Origin: Streptomyces sp. SLBN-118
GTDB lineage: Bacteria; Actinomycetota; Actinomycetes; Streptomycetales; Streptomycetaceae
Length of the DNA: 64,000 bases
Reading direction: 5' to 3'
Assembly: GCF_006715635.1 (NCBI RefSeq)
Contig: NZ_VFNP01000001.1
Coordinates: 496,001 to 560,000 of the forward strand
Part shown: positions 37,565 to 47,700 of the stretch, in pieces
Layout of the letters: every line of letters starts with the position of its first letter
Numbering within the stretch: position 1 is the first letter of the stretch
Translations under genes and position numbers: made by a program
The notes under the pieces: model-generated
Told to the model about the DNA's origin: nothing
Database searches by the model: none
What the model saw: only the letters and a program-made list of their open reading frames with translations

Positions 37565-38941
37565 ATGCCCGAGAGCGCAACGCCACCGCAGTACTTCGTG
37601 GTGATCGGCAGCGATATGGCGCGCAGGGTCTGCGGTCTGCTGCAGTCCGCCGGGCACCTCGTGCGCCACCTCGACCGTCCCACGGACGAGGATCTGCGCC
37701 GGGCACTGCGGCGGGAGGTGGCGGGCGTCGCGGTGCTGCTCGACAACGACGTCGAGGCGTTGCGCTACGCGCTCGCCGTCGAGCACATACACCCCAACGT
37801 CCAGCTGGTTGTGACGGTCTTCGACCGGACGGTCGGCGAGCAGCTCCTGCGCGTACTGCCGAACTGCCAGGTCACGTCGCCGGCCGATGTCGCCGCGCCC
37901 GTGCTTGTTGCCGCCTGCCTCCAACCTGGTTTGCTGAGCCTCACCCGGACACCCGAGGGACACATCGGCGCCCGGTGGCAGGAGGACACCGTGCACCTGG
38001 AGCCGTGGGTGCCGTCGCGCTCGCTGCGGTGGCGGGCGCGCCTTGGCAGGATCCGGGGGCAGCTGCGGCCGCACGACGGCAGTTCGCGGATCATGTTGAC
38101 GGGTCTGGCCGGGCTGCTCACGGTGCTGGTGGCCGACTGGGCCTGGAGCATGGCCTTCCACCACCGCTCGCCTGTGGAAGCGTTGTTCGAAGCGGCACGC
38201 ACCGTGTCCGCCGTCGGCCCGGCGAACGCCCATGGTTCGGACACCTATTTGGCGTTCTCCGCCGTGGCGATGCTTGTCACCATAGTCTTCACCGCGGTCT
38301 TCACTGCGGGCATGGTCGATCGCCTGTTGGGACCGCGTGCGGTCGGCATCGTGGGCTCACGGGCCCTGCCTCGGGCGGGGCATGTGGTCGTCGTCGGCCT
38401 CGGACAGGTGGGCCTGCGCCTGTGCACCCGGCTGCAGGCTCTGGGCATAGGCGTGATCGCGGTCGAACGGAATCCGGCGGCTGAGAACCTGCGGCTGGCC
38501 AGGGCACTTGGCGTTCCCGTGGTCGTGGCCAATGCAACCGACCGGTTCGTGCTGAGCACGCTCGGTCTGCGGCAGGCGCAGGCACTTGCCGCCGTGGCTT
38601 CCGACGACCTGGACAACATCGCCGTATCGGTGGCGGCACTGGCCGTCGCGCCCGATTTGCGCGTCGTCATGCGCGCGGGCGAGCACGAGGCCATCGCGGA
38701 GACCCGCTCCCTGTTCCGGATCGGCGATGTCCATGACCTCAACAGCCTGACCGCCGCGTATACGACTGCGAGTCTGAGCGGGCTGCGGCCACGGGGCGTC
38801 GTGACGCACGGCAAGCAGCTGCTGGTGCAGTGCGGGGACGGGCAATTCACGCCGTGGCCGGTGGCGGAGCGCTGCGATCACCCGCAGGACGGCGATGCAC
38901 GCGCGGATATCACCGCGGCCGCGTCGCATCTCCCAGGCTAG
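37565..38941 (+). CDS. TrkA/RCK-type NAD-binding protein with a central membrane domain
   Basis: A 458-residue protein with two Rossmann-type domains around a short membrane part. The N-terminal domain (about 1-150) starts YFVVIGSDMARRVCGLLQSA, a degenerate nucleotide site. Two hydrophobic helices (about 178-197 and 233-255) bracket a pore-like loop TVSAVGPANAHGS that lacks the potassium-filter TVGYG. The second domain (about 272-458) has HVVVVGLGQVGLRLCTRLQ and then VIAVERNP, a proper NAD site. This is the architecture of castor/pollux-like or TrkA-fused channels, so an ion-channel or sensor function is likely but ion selectivity is doubtful. Confidence 0.82.
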   Translation: MPESATPPQYFVVIGSDMARRVCGLLQSAGHLVRHLDRPTDEDLRRALRREVAGVAVLLDNDVEALRYALAVEHIHPNVQLVVTVFDRTVGEQLLRVLPNCQVTSPADVAAPVLVAACLQPGLLSLTRTPEGHIGARWQEDTVHLEPWVPSRSLRWRARLGRIRGQLRPHDGSSRIMLTGLAGLLTVLVADWAWSMAFHHRSPVEALFEAARTVSAVGPANAHGSDTYLAFSAVAMLVTIVFTAVFTAGMVDRLLGPRAVGIVGSRALPRAGHVVVVGLGQVGLRLCTRLQALGIGVIAVERNPAAENLRLARALGVPVVVANATDRFVLSTLGLRQAQALAAVASDDLDNIAVSVAALAVAPDLRVVMRAGEHEAIAETRSLFRIGDVHDLNSLTAAYTTASLSGLRPRGVVTHGKQLLVQCGDGQFTPWPVAERCDHPQDGDARADITAAASHLPG

Positions 38942-39331
38942 TTCACCTGCACATTTACGACCTCCTTTGAGCATTTGTCTGAACGAGGCTCCGGCCCGCG
39001 TGACATCTGTCCATGGTGGCCCGGTCGTCATCGCTCCTACCTTCTGCGTACCCCCGAATCCGGGCGTCGGGTCACCCTCCTGGCGTCCCATACCGTCACG
39101 TGTCCTTGCCCCCGGCGGCTCGCAGTGAGCGAGCCGATGGGCCGGGCGGCCGTCCTCACCCGACACGTGGGCACCGGCAACGGCGAGCAGGCCGCGAACC
39201 ACCGACCTGCTCCGGCGGGTCGGCATTCCGGCCTCCCCTGGGGTCGTCCACATCGTCGTCCCACCCGTGCTCGGCATGGGGGCGACCCACAGACCGGACT
39301 CGCCCAATTCTTCCTTCTGTAAGGACTGAGC
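38942..39331 (+). other. Leader region of the amino-acid permease, no gene seen
   Basis: A 390-bp stretch between the TrkA-like gene and the permease. Frames on both strands are open but have no domain or ribosome-binding site. The long untranslated leader in front of an amino-acid permease could hold a riboswitch or attenuator, but I could not fold a known one. GTAAGGACTGAGC before 39332 provides the permease's ribosome-binding site. Confidence 0.4.
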
Positions 39332-40777
39332 ATGAGCGCGCAACCCTCGAACACCGACGTGGCTTCGCCACCCCGTGAGAGCGGACGGACGCCTTCCCCC
39401 GACGGCCTCCAGGCCGGGCTCAAGAACCGTCATCTGTCGATGATCGCGATCGGCGGTGTGATCGGGGCCGGCCTGTTCGTCGGCTCCGCCTCCGGCATCG
39501 CGGCCGCCGGCCCCGGAATCCTGGTCTCGTACGCCCTGGTCGGCGCGATGGTCGTCTTCGTCATGCGGATGCTCGGCGAGATGGCCGCCGCCCACCCCAC
39601 GTCCGGCTCCTTCTCCGCGTACGCGGACCGGGCACTTGGGCGCTGGGCCGGCTTCTCCATCGGCTGGCTCTACTGGTTCTTCTGGGTAGTGGTCCTCGCC
39701 GTCGAGGCCACCGCCGGCGCGAAGATCCTCGAGGGCTGGGTACCGGCGGTCCCCCAGTGGGGGTGGGCGCTCATCGTCATGGTGGTCCTCACGGCGACCA
39801 ACCTCGTGTCCGTGTCGTCGTACGGCGAGTTCGAGTTCTGGTTCGCCGGGATCAAGGTCGTCGCCATCGCCGGCTTCATCCTGCTCGGCGGGCTCGCGAT
39901 GTTCGGCGTACTGCCCGGCTCCGGCCACGAAGCCGTTGGCCTGGCCCATCTGACCGGTCACGGGGGGTTCCTGCCCAACGGGCCCGGGGCGATCCTCACC
40001 GGCATCCTGATGGTCGTCTTCTCCTTCATGGGAAGCGAGATCGTCACCCTCGCGGCCGGTGAGTCCGAGGACCCGCGACGCGCCGTCACCAAGGCGACCA
40101 ACAGCGTGATCTGGCGGATCGGCGTCTTCTACCTCGGCTCGATCCTGGTCGTGGTGTCCCTGCTCGACTGGGACGATCCGGCGATCAAGGAGAGCGGCTC
40201 GTACGTGGCGGCGCTCGACGCGATCGGCATCCCGCACGCCGGGCAGATCATGAACGTCATCGTCCTCACCGCGGTGCTCTCCTGCCTCAACTCCGGCCTG
40301 TACACAGCCTCTCGTATGGCCTTCTCGCTCGGCGAACGCGGCGACGCGCCCAGGGCTTTCGCCCGTACGAACAACCGCGGCGTGCCACAGGCCGCCATTT
40401 TGGGATCGGTCGTCTTCGGCTTCGTCGCGGTCTTCTTCAACTACCAGTGGCCCGACACGGTGTTCCTGTTCCTGCTGAACTCCTCCGGTGCGGTCGCGCT
40501 GTTCGTCTGGCTGGTCATCTGCTTCACACAGCTGAGGATGCGCGCGATCCTGCTGCGTGAGTCGCCGGACAGTCTGGTCGTACGGATGTGGCTCTTCCCG
40601 TACTTGACGTGGGCGACCATCGCGATGATCTCGTTTGTCCTCGTCTACATGCTGACCGATGACGCCGGACGTGAGCAGGTGATCCTCTCCCTGCTGGTGG
40701 CGGCACTGGTCGTGGCGATCTCGGTGGTCCGGGACCGGCTGCGCGGCGATACCCAGGACGCGCTCACGAGGCGGTAG
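39332..40777 (+). CDS. Amino-acid permease (APC superfamily, GabP/AnsP type)
   Basis: Proton-coupled amino-acid importer of 481 residues with twelve predicted helices. The first helix block HLSMIAIGGVIGAGLFVGSA is the APC signature, with GEMAAAHPTSGSFSAYAD in helix 3 and FSFMGSEIVTLAAGES in helix 6. Sequence style resembles GABA and asparagine permeases. Genes for an Lrp regulator, asparaginase and aspartase follow, so asparagine or aspartate is the likely cargo by context. It is convergent with the lrp-type gene. Confidence 0.9.
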   Translation: MSAQPSNTDVASPPRESGRTPSPDGLQAGLKNRHLSMIAIGGVIGAGLFVGSASGIAAAGPGILVSYALVGAMVVFVMRMLGEMAAAHPTSGSFSAYADRALGRWAGFSIGWLYWFFWVVVLAVEATAGAKILEGWVPAVPQWGWALIVMVVLTATNLVSVSSYGEFEFWFAGIKVVAIAGFILLGGLAMFGVLPGSGHEAVGLAHLTGHGGFLPNGPGAILTGILMVVFSFMGSEIVTLAAGESEDPRRAVTKATNSVIWRIGVFYLGSILVVVSLLDWDDPAIKESGSYVAALDAIGIPHAGQIMNVIVLTAVLSCLNSGLYTASRMAFSLGERGDAPRAFARTNNRGVPQAAILGSVVFGFVAVFFNYQWPDTVFLFLLNSSGAVALFVWLVICFTQLRMRAILLRESPDSLVVRMWLFPYLTWATIAMISFVLVYMLTDDAGREQVILSLLVAALVVAISVVRDRLRGDTQDALTRR

Positions 40778-40781
40778 TCAA

Positions 40782-40833
40782 CCCAGTGGCTCGACGGTGA
40801 CGGCGGGGCCGACTACTCCCGTATCCCACTGGG
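40782..40833. terminator. Hairpin between permease and Lrp-type regulator
   Basis: CCCAGTGG (40782-40789) pairs with CCACTGGG (40826-40833) around a long GC-rich loop, five bases beyond the permease stop. The long loop keeps this uncertain. Confidence 0.35.
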
Positions 40834-40907
40834 AGAGTCCGTCGATCTCCAGGTCCTCTCAGGCGGCCCATCGCCTGGCGGGCACCTGCGAGGCGGATCA
40901 GGGAGGC

Positions 40908-41363
40908 TCAGCCGTCCACCGGCAGGCCGCGATGCTCCTTGATCCGCTTCATGATGATCTGCGAGTTGACCTCGGTGACGCCGGACAGCGAGGTCAGTTT
41001 CTCGATCCACAGCCGCTCGTACGCGCGCAGGTCCTCGACCGCGATACGCAGCAGGCATCCCGGGCTGCCGAAGAGCCGGTACGCCTCGATCACGTCGGGG
41101 ATGTCCTGGAGACCGGCCTCGAAGGCCTCGACCACCTCACGGTCGCGCTTCACCTCGATGGAGACGAGGACCTCAAAACTCCTGCCGACCGCCTCCGGGT
41201 CGATCACCGCGCGATAGCCCTGGATCACCCCGTCCTGTTCCAGCTGCCGCACTCGGCGCATGCACGGCGATGGGGTCAGCCCCACTCGCTGCGCCAGCTC
41301 CTGATTACTCAGCCGCCCATCATCCTGAAGCTCACGCAAGATATCTCGATCGATCTCATCCAT
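40908..41363 (-). CDS. Lrp/AsnC-family transcriptional regulator
   Basis: A 151-residue regulator that normally senses an amino acid and binds DNA as octamers. The N-terminal HTH is MDEIDRDILRELQDDGRLSN with ELAQRVGLTPSPCMRRV; the C-terminal RAM ligand domain has IPDVIEAYRLFGSPGCLLRI. Its ATG lies directly against an AATTGCGC half-site, and no Shine-Dalgarno is visible, so the message may be leaderless or start at the ATG 18 bases upstream. Divergent position to asparaginase and convergence with the permease suggest control of both. Confidence 0.92.
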   Translation of the reverse strand: MDEIDRDILRELQDDGRLSNQELAQRVGLTPSPCMRRVRQLEQDGVIQGYRAVIDPEAVGRSFEVLVSIEVKRDREVVEAFEAGLQDIPDVIEAYRLFGSPGCLLRIAVEDLRAYERLWIEKLTSLSGVTEVNSQIIMKRIKEHRGLPVDG

Positions 41364-41364
41364 G

Positions 41365-41423
41365 GCGCAATTATTCACCATAGCGATCGGGGTTGTGGGC
41401 CGAAATTGGCGATCAAATTGCGC
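41365..41423. promoter_or_regulatory. Candidate Lrp-type operator (inverted half-sites)
   Basis: GCGCAATT at 41365-41372 and its exact reverse complement AATTGCGC at 41416-41423 flank a 43-bp AT-rich core (with AAATTGGCGATCAAATTGCG repeating the half-site) in the divergent lrp/asparaginase promoter region. Paired half-sites about five helical turns apart fit Lrp/AsnC wrapping and autoregulation. Confidence 0.6.
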
Positions 41424-41572
41424 GGCGACAGCCCTATCATTGCGTCCGACTGCTCCGGCATCCCCGGGTCAGCCATCATGGGGCGCAGGCCGGCCGGGGC
41501 CACGAGCGAAGCCGGGCCGCGTGCCCCGTCCGATTCGCCGCGGCACCTGCGGCACGAACGAGGAGTGGGCCT

Positions 41573-42595
41573 GTGGGACGTGTCGTCGTCATCAGCACCG
41601 GCGGGACGATAGCCAGCCGCTGGCAGGGTTCCGGGTTCGCCGCCGACGCGCACGGCGACGAGGTCATGGCGACCGCCGCCATGCCCGACGGGGTCACCAT
41701 CGAGGTCGTCGACCTGTTCAGCGTGAACAGCCCCCGTCTCACCACCGCTCACCAGCTCACCCTGCTCCGCACGGTGCACGAGGCACTCGCGGACCCCGGC
41801 GTCGACGGCATCGTCGTCACCCACGGCACCGACACCCTCGAGGAGTCGGCGTTCCTGGTCGACCTTCACCACGACGATCCGCGCCCCGTCGTCTTCACCG
41901 GCGCCCAGCTTCCACTCGACGCGGCGAACGGCGACGGACCGGACAATCTCCACGACGCCCTGCTGACCGCGGCGACGACTCGGGGCCTTGGGGTACTGGT
42001 CGCCTTCGACGGCAAGCTCCACCCCGCCCGTGGCACCGTCAAGACGCAGACACTTGCCGCCGACGCCTTCGCCGACCCCTCCGCGGCCCGCGTAGGGAAC
42101 ATCGGCTTCGGCCGGGTCTCCGTACTGCGCCACCCCCGGCGCCCGGCCGCGCTGGTTCTGCCCGGTCTTCCGGAAGTCCTGCCCCGCGTCGACATGGTGA
42201 TGCACCACTGCGACGCCGACCCGCTCCTGCTGGAGGCGGCCGTGAACGCCGGTGCGCAGGGAATCGTCCTGGTGGCAACCGGCGCAGGCAACGCCACCCC
42301 CGAGTTCGTCGAGGCCGTGGCCTCCGCGACCTCCCGAGGCGTGCTCGTCGCTCTGACCACCCGTGTCCAGGCCGGGCCCGTCTCCGAGATCTACACCCAC
42401 GGCGGCGCGGTCGACCTTGTGGCCGCGGGCGCCGTGCCGACCGGCACGCTGCGGGCGGGCCAGGCTCGGATCGCCGTGCTCACCGCACTGCTCGCCGCCA
42501 CCGACCCGCGCGAGCGGGAGCGGGTGCTGCGCCACGCGCTCGGCGAGTCCCTGTCCGCCGACGCCGATCCGCCGGCCGAGCTCGTCCCCGCATAG
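41573..42595 (+). CDS. ansA: L-asparaginase
   Basis: Amidohydrolase of 340 residues converting asparagine to aspartate and ammonia. The two catalytic triads are visible: Thr12 in STGGTIAS and Thr86-Asp87 in THGTDTLEE. No signal peptide, so it is likely cytoplasmic. GTG at 41573 has GAGGAG eight bases upstream and the first strand (RVVVISTGG) follows at once. Aspartate ammonia-lyase follows on the same strand, giving asparagine to aspartate to fumarate plus two ammonia. Confidence 0.93.
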   Translation: MGRVVVISTGGTIASRWQGSGFAADAHGDEVMATAAMPDGVTIEVVDLFSVNSPRLTTAHQLTLLRTVHEALADPGVDGIVVTHGTDTLEESAFLVDLHHDDPRPVVFTGAQLPLDAANGDGPDNLHDALLTAATTRGLGVLVAFDGKLHPARGTVKTQTLAADAFADPSAARVGNIGFGRVSVLRHPRRPAALVLPGLPEVLPRVDMVMHHCDADPLLLEAAVNAGAQGIVLVATGAGNATPEFVEAVASATSRGVLVALTTRVQAGPVSEIYTHGGAVDLVAAGAVPTGTLRAGQARIAVLTALLAATDPRERERVLRHALGESLSADADPPAELVPA

Positions 42596-42622
42596 ACCGG
42601 CCGGGCTCAACCCTCACAGACC

Positions 42623-42666
42623 GGGGCCGCTCGGCCTCCTTCCCCCTCCCCCGACCGAGCGGCCCC
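42623..42666 (+). terminator. Hairpin between asparaginase and aspartase genes
   Basis: A perfect 12-bp stem GGGGCCGCTCGG / CCGAGCGGCCCC with a 20-nt loop lies between the two co-directional genes. It could terminate the asparaginase message or attenuate read-through into aspA. Confidence 0.65.
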
Positions 42667-42728
42667 ACCCTTCTTGGCTCTCGTCCCGCTCCTCCCCGTA
42701 CGCACCTGACAGGAGAGTCCGCACCTCC

Positions 42729-44177
42729 ATGGCCACGCACGACCACCTCCGCCCCGCGACCCGCGCCGAACACGATCTGCTCGGCGACCGGGACATCCCC
42801 GCCGACGCCTACTACGGCATCCACACCCTGCGGGCGGTGGAGAACTTCCCCATCACCGGCATCCCCATCTCGGCCTACCCCGACCTGGTGACCGCCCTCG
42901 CCTGCGTCAAGCAGGCAGCGGCACTGGCCAACCGTGACCTCGGACTGCTGGAAGGCCTCAAGGCGGACGCGATCGTGAGCGCCTGCGAGGAGATCCGTGC
43001 CGGGAGGCTCCATGGCGAGTTCGTGGTCGACGTGATCCAGGGCGGCGCGGGCACCTCGACGAACATGAACGCCAACGAGGTCGTCGCCAACCGGGCCCTC
43101 GAGCTCCTCGGCCACAGCAAGGGCGAGTACGGCAACCTGCACCCGCTGGAGGACGTCAACGCGGGACAGAGCACCAATGACGTCTACCCGACCGCCGTCA
43201 AGATCGCCCTCGACTTCACCGCCCAGCGTCTGCTGGACGCCATGGAGGTGCTTCGCTCCGCCTTCGCCGCGAAGGCGGAGGAGTTCGCGGACGTCCTGAA
43301 GATGGGCCGTACGCAGTTGCAGGATGCCGTGCCCATGACCCTGGGCCAGGAGTTCGCCACGTACGCCGTCATGCTGGGCGAGGATCACAAGCGCCTCACC
43401 GAGGCTTGTGAGCTGATCCGCGAGATCAACCTGGGCGGCACCGCCATCGGCACCGGGCTCAACGCCCACCCCGAGTACGCGGCGCTTGCTTCCCGGCATC
43501 TGCGCGCCATCACCGGGCTTCCGCTGACAGTCGCACACGACCTCGTCGAAGCAACCCAGGACGCCGGCGCGTTCGTCCAGCTGTCGGGCGTGCTGAAGCG
43601 GATCGCCGTCAAGCTCTCCAAGACCTGCAACGACCTCCGGCTGCTTTCCTGCGGACCGCGCGCCGGCTTCGCCGAGATCAACCTGCCGCCGGTACAGGCC
43701 GGTTCCAGCATCATGCCGGGCAAGGTGAACCCTGTCGTCCCCGAGGTGGTCAACCAGATCGCGTTCGAGGTCATCGGCAACGACATGACGGTGACCATGG
43801 CCGCCGAGGCGGGCCAGCTCCAGCTGAATGCCTTCGAGCCGGTCATCGCCCACAGCCTGCTGAAGTCGCTGAGCCACCTGCGGGCCGGCTGTCTGACCCT
43901 CGCCGAGCGCTGTGTCACCGGCATCACCGCCAACCGGGAGCACCTCGCCGGCCTCGTCGCCCAGTCCATCGGCCTGGCGACCGCGCTGAACCCGCACATC
44001 GGCTACGAGCAGGCCACTGCGGTCGCCCAGGAAGCCCTGAGGACCGGCCGGAGCGTTTATGAACTCGTCCTGGACAAGGGCCTGTTGACCAAGGACGAGC
44101 TTCAGTTCATCCTGCGCCCGAACAACCTCGCCCGCCCGCACCGCGAGGCCGCAGCGGCGGTCGCGCTCGGCGGCTGA
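42729..44177 (+). CDS. aspA: Aspartate ammonia-lyase (aspartase)
   Basis: Cytosolic enzyme of 482 residues that splits aspartate into fumarate and ammonia. The fumarase/aspartase signature GSSIMPGKVNP is at 325-335 and carries the catalytic serine loop; GAGTSTNMNANEV and GQSTNDVYPTA are the substrate-binding regions. AspA is preferred over fumarase because of the neighbouring asparaginase and the QGGAGTSTNMNANEV form. The ATG is 13 bases after AGGAGAG, which is rather distant. It ends three bases from the convergent soxG. Confidence 0.93.
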   Translation: MATHDHLRPATRAEHDLLGDRDIPADAYYGIHTLRAVENFPITGIPISAYPDLVTALACVKQAAALANRDLGLLEGLKADAIVSACEEIRAGRLHGEFVVDVIQGGAGTSTNMNANEVVANRALELLGHSKGEYGNLHPLEDVNAGQSTNDVYPTAVKIALDFTAQRLLDAMEVLRSAFAAKAEEFADVLKMGRTQLQDAVPMTLGQEFATYAVMLGEDHKRLTEACELIREINLGGTAIGTGLNAHPEYAALASRHLRAITGLPLTVAHDLVEATQDAGAFVQLSGVLKRIAVKLSKTCNDLRLLSCGPRAGFAEINLPPVQAGSSIMPGKVNPVVPEVVNQIAFEVIGNDMTVTMAAEAGQLQLNAFEPVIAHSLLKSLSHLRAGCLTLAERCVTGITANREHLAGLVAQSIGLATALNPHIGYEQATAVAQEALRTGRSVYELVLDKGLLTKDELQFILRPNNLARPHREAAAAVALGG

Positions 44178-44180
44178 CCG

Positions 44181-44774
44181 TCAGACGTACTCCGACGCCG
44201 CGTCCAGCAGCCAGTCCGCCAGATACCCGGCGAAGGACGAACGGACCAGCAGCCAGAACCCCGCCCTCGGCTCGTCCCGTGCCACCAGCACGATCTGCGC
44301 ACGGGCCAGGGTCGTCTGGGCACAGCGGCCAGGTCCCAGCGCACGCGGGTGCAGGTCCAGTGGGCAGCCGTGAGCCAGCAGGTCGCGGGCACGGGGGCCG
44401 GTGACGAGCAGGGTGGTGCGCTGGGCGGAGACATCCGTGACCGCTGCCGGCTCGTCCCCGGCGGCCGCCCGGATCTGGTTCTCCAGACCGGGCCCGCTGC
44501 CGCGGGGACCGACGAGGAGCCATTCGTCGGGGCCGAGCCAGAGTGCATGGAGATCACCGGCGTGTACGGCGGTGTTGGGTTCGAGGGGCAGTTGGAGGCC
44601 CAGGGCGAGTCCGACGGCGTCGGCTGCCGGGCCCTTGGGGTCGAGCCTGATGTTGAGCTGGGCCAGGAAGGGAAGTTCGGCCAGGCGCAGTTCGCCGCCA
44701 CTGGCGCGGGTGACCGCGGCGAAGCGGCCGGCGACGGACGCCAGGGGGCTGTGGCGGATTGCGGTGTCAGCCAT
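44181..44774 (-). CDS. soxG: Sarcosine oxidase gamma subunit
   Basis: Smallest-but-one subunit of heterotetrameric sarcosine oxidase, 197 residues, with the folate-binding aminomethyltransferase-like fold: RQSPLASV-like start (RHSPLASVAGRFAAVT), ALWLGPDEWLLVGP, DVSAQRTTLLVTGPRARDLL and FAGYLADWLLDAASEYV at the end. Its start overlaps the soxDA stop by eight bases, as in sox operons. It is the last gene of the six-gene run from the dimethylglycine oxidase gene (operon order DMGO, folD, glyA, soxB, soxDA, soxG). Confidence 0.93.
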   Translation of the reverse strand: MADTAIRHSPLASVAGRFAAVTRASGGELRLAELPFLAQLNIRLDPKGPAADAVGLALGLQLPLEPNTAVHAGDLHALWLGPDEWLLVGPRGSGPGLENQIRAAAGDEPAAVTDVSAQRTTLLVTGPRARDLLAHGCPLDLHPRALGPGRCAQTTLARAQIVLVARDEPRAGFWLLVRSSFAGYLADWLLDAASEYV

Positions 44775-47700
44775 CGCGGCGGGCTCCCTCGGGGTCGTAG
44801 AGGACGGGACTTGCGACGGTCACCGGGACCAGACGGTCGCCGACCGGCGCGTACAGCCGCTCGCCGATGCGGTCCCGGCCGCCCTTGATCAGGGCCAGCG
44901 CGAAGGTCCGGCCGAGCGCCGCGCTGTGGTAGCTGGAGGTGACGTGGCCGAGCATGGGTACGGGAGGCTCGGGCAGCACGCTGTCGGCGACCAGATGGGT
45001 GCCTTCGGGGAGGAAGGAGTCCGGGTCTTCGGGGAGCAGGCCGACGAGGTGCTTGCGGTCAGGACGTGTGGTGTCGGCGCGTGCGTGGGAGCGCTTGCCG
45101 ATGAAGTCGGTCTTCTTCTTGGACACCACCCAGCTCATGCCCAGGTCCTGCGGGGTGACCGTGCCGTCGGTGTCCTGGCCGATGATCGGGTAGCCCTTCT
45201 CGGCTCTCAGGACGTGCATGGTCTCGGTGCCGTACGGGGTGATCCCGAACGGGCTTCCGGCCGCGTACAGCGCCTCCCACAGCGCGCGGGCATCCCACGG
45301 CGACACGTTGATCTCGTAGGCCAGTTCGCCGGAGAAGCTGATCCGGCAGACCCGGGCCGGGATGTCCGCGACCGTGGACTCGCGCCACGCCATGAAGGGG
45401 AAGTCGTCGTTCGAGACGGCCAGTTCGGGAGCGAGGGCACCCAGTACGTCGCGGGAGTTCGGGCCGACGAGGGCGACGGTGGCCCACTGTTCGGTGACGG
45501 AGGTGCAGTGGACGCGCAGTTCGGGCCACTCGGTCTGCAGCCATTCCTCCATCCAGTCCAGGACGGTGGCCGCGTTGCCGGTCGTGGTGGTGACGAGGAA
45601 ACGGTCCTGGGCGAGGCGGATGACGGTTCCGTCGTCGAAGACCATGCCGTCGAGGCGGCACATGACGCCGTAGCGGATCATGCCGACCTTCAGGGTGCTC
45701 ATCATGTTGGTGTAGAGCAGGTCGAGAAAGGCGGCGGCGTCAGGACCCTGCACGTCGATCTTGCCGAGCGTGGAGGCGTCCATGAAGGCGACGCCCTCAC
45801 GGGCGGCGCGGCACTCACGGAGGACGGCGGCCTTCATGTCCTCGCCGTCCTGGGGGTAGTACCAGGGCCGCTTCCACTGACCGACGTTCTCGAAGAGAGC
45901 GCCATGGGCGGCATGCCAGTCGTGCAGGGCGGTCACGCGCACGGGGTCGTGGAGCGCGCCGCGGTCGCGGCCCGCGAGGGTGGCGAAGGAGACGGGCGTG
46001 TAGGGAGGGCGGAACGTCGTCGTGCCGAGCGCCGAGATGTCCACGCCCAGGAGCTCGGCAACAGTCCCGCTGGCCAGGACGCCTGAGGTCTTGCCCTGGT
46101 CGTTGGCTGTGCCGGCGGTGGTGTAGCGCTTGGTGTGCTCGACCGAGCGCATTCCGGCGCCGGTGGCGCGGGCGAGGTCGTCGACGGTGACATCGCGCTG
46201 GAGGTCCACGAAGCGGGGCGCGCCGGCGGGACCGGGGACGACGAAGACCTGCATGGGCGGGGACTGGGGCTCGTCCGCCGTCACCGGCAGCTCGCGTCGG
46301 CCGGTCACAAGGCCCTCGGCCTCGATCGCGCGGGTGCCCGCCGCGGCGCCTTGGGCCAGTACCGCCGAGAGACCGAATGCGCCGGCTGCGGAGCCTGCGA
46401 CCTCGACCGCCTGACGGCAGGTGTCGGGTACGAACGTGCCGAGCGCGTCGTCGTACCGCAGCTTGCCGCCCGCCTGGCTGAACAGGTGCGCTACGGGGTT
46501 CCAGCCGCCGGAGACCAGCAGCAGGTCGGCGCTGAACTCGCGGTGCCCCGCTGCCTCTCCATACGGAGTGACGGTCACCGCAGACAACCGCTGATCGCCC
46601 TCGGTGCCGGCCACGGCATGCCCGGCCAGCACCTCGATCCCGGCGTCCTCGGCGCGGCGCGCCCACTCCCCCGGTTCGGGGCGGGTGTCGACGACGGCAG
46701 CGATCTCCATACCCGCCGCCGCCAGATCGAGCGCGGCCGCGTAGGCGCTGTCGTTGGTGGTGAAGACGACGGCGCGGCGGCCGGGGAGGACGCCGTAACG
46801 GTTGGCGTACGTGCGCGCCGATGCCGCCAGCATGACGCCGGGGCGGTCGTTGCCGGCGAAGGCCAGCGAGCGCTCGTGCGCGCCGGTGGCCAGGACGACA
46901 CGGCGGGCACGGATGCGCCAGACACGCTCGCGGGAAACATGCTCGGGGGCTTCGCCGCCGAGGTGGTTGGTGCGGCGTTCGACGGCGAGGAGGTGGTTGT
47001 CGTCGTAGTAGCCGAAGAGGGTGGTGCGGCGCAGGATGCGGGTTTCCGGTGCGGCTTCGAGCAGCGCCTCGATATCGGCTGCCCAGTCGAGGAGTTGGCC
47101 GGTGCCGAGGAGACTGCCGCCCAGCTCGGGCTGGTCGTCGGCGAGGATGACGCGAGCGCCGCCGCGGGCGGCGGCGTCCGCGGCCGCGAGTCCGGCGGGG
47201 CCCGCTCCGACGACCAGCACGTCGCAGTGGGCGTGGACGGCGTCGTAGCGTGCGGGGTCGGGCTCGGTGGCGAGCCGTCCCTGTCCGGGGAGGCTGCTCG
47301 CGACGAGGCCGTCGTACAACTCCACGGCCGTCGCGGGCAGCATCGGCTCGGGGAACGGCTCCTCGATCTGGACGACCGCGTTGGGTTCCTCGACTCCGGC
47401 GGAGAGGATGCCGCGGGGGCGGCCGAGTTTGATGCTGGTGCCCGTCCGGATGATGCCGTTGGCGAGGAGGGCGGAGGCGAGGGTGTCGCCGCGGAAGCCT
47501 TGGTATGCCGTGCCGTCGAAGGTGAACGTGAGACGTTCCGCCCGGGCTGTGCGGCCGCCTGTGCTGAGGCGGAAGGGCTGAGTGCCGGTGCCGATGGCGG
47601 ATGCCAGGGGCTCCGCCCTTGGACCCCGGTCCTCAAACGCCGGAGGGGCTGGATTGTGCCGCTCGGCCTGCCCGTCCCGCGGACGATCCGGAGACGCCGG

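Noticed and set aside
38942..39331. A possible riboswitch in the long permease leader
   Set aside because: I could not find conserved cores of glycine, lysine or other known actinobacterial riboswitches; without folding tools this stays unsupported.
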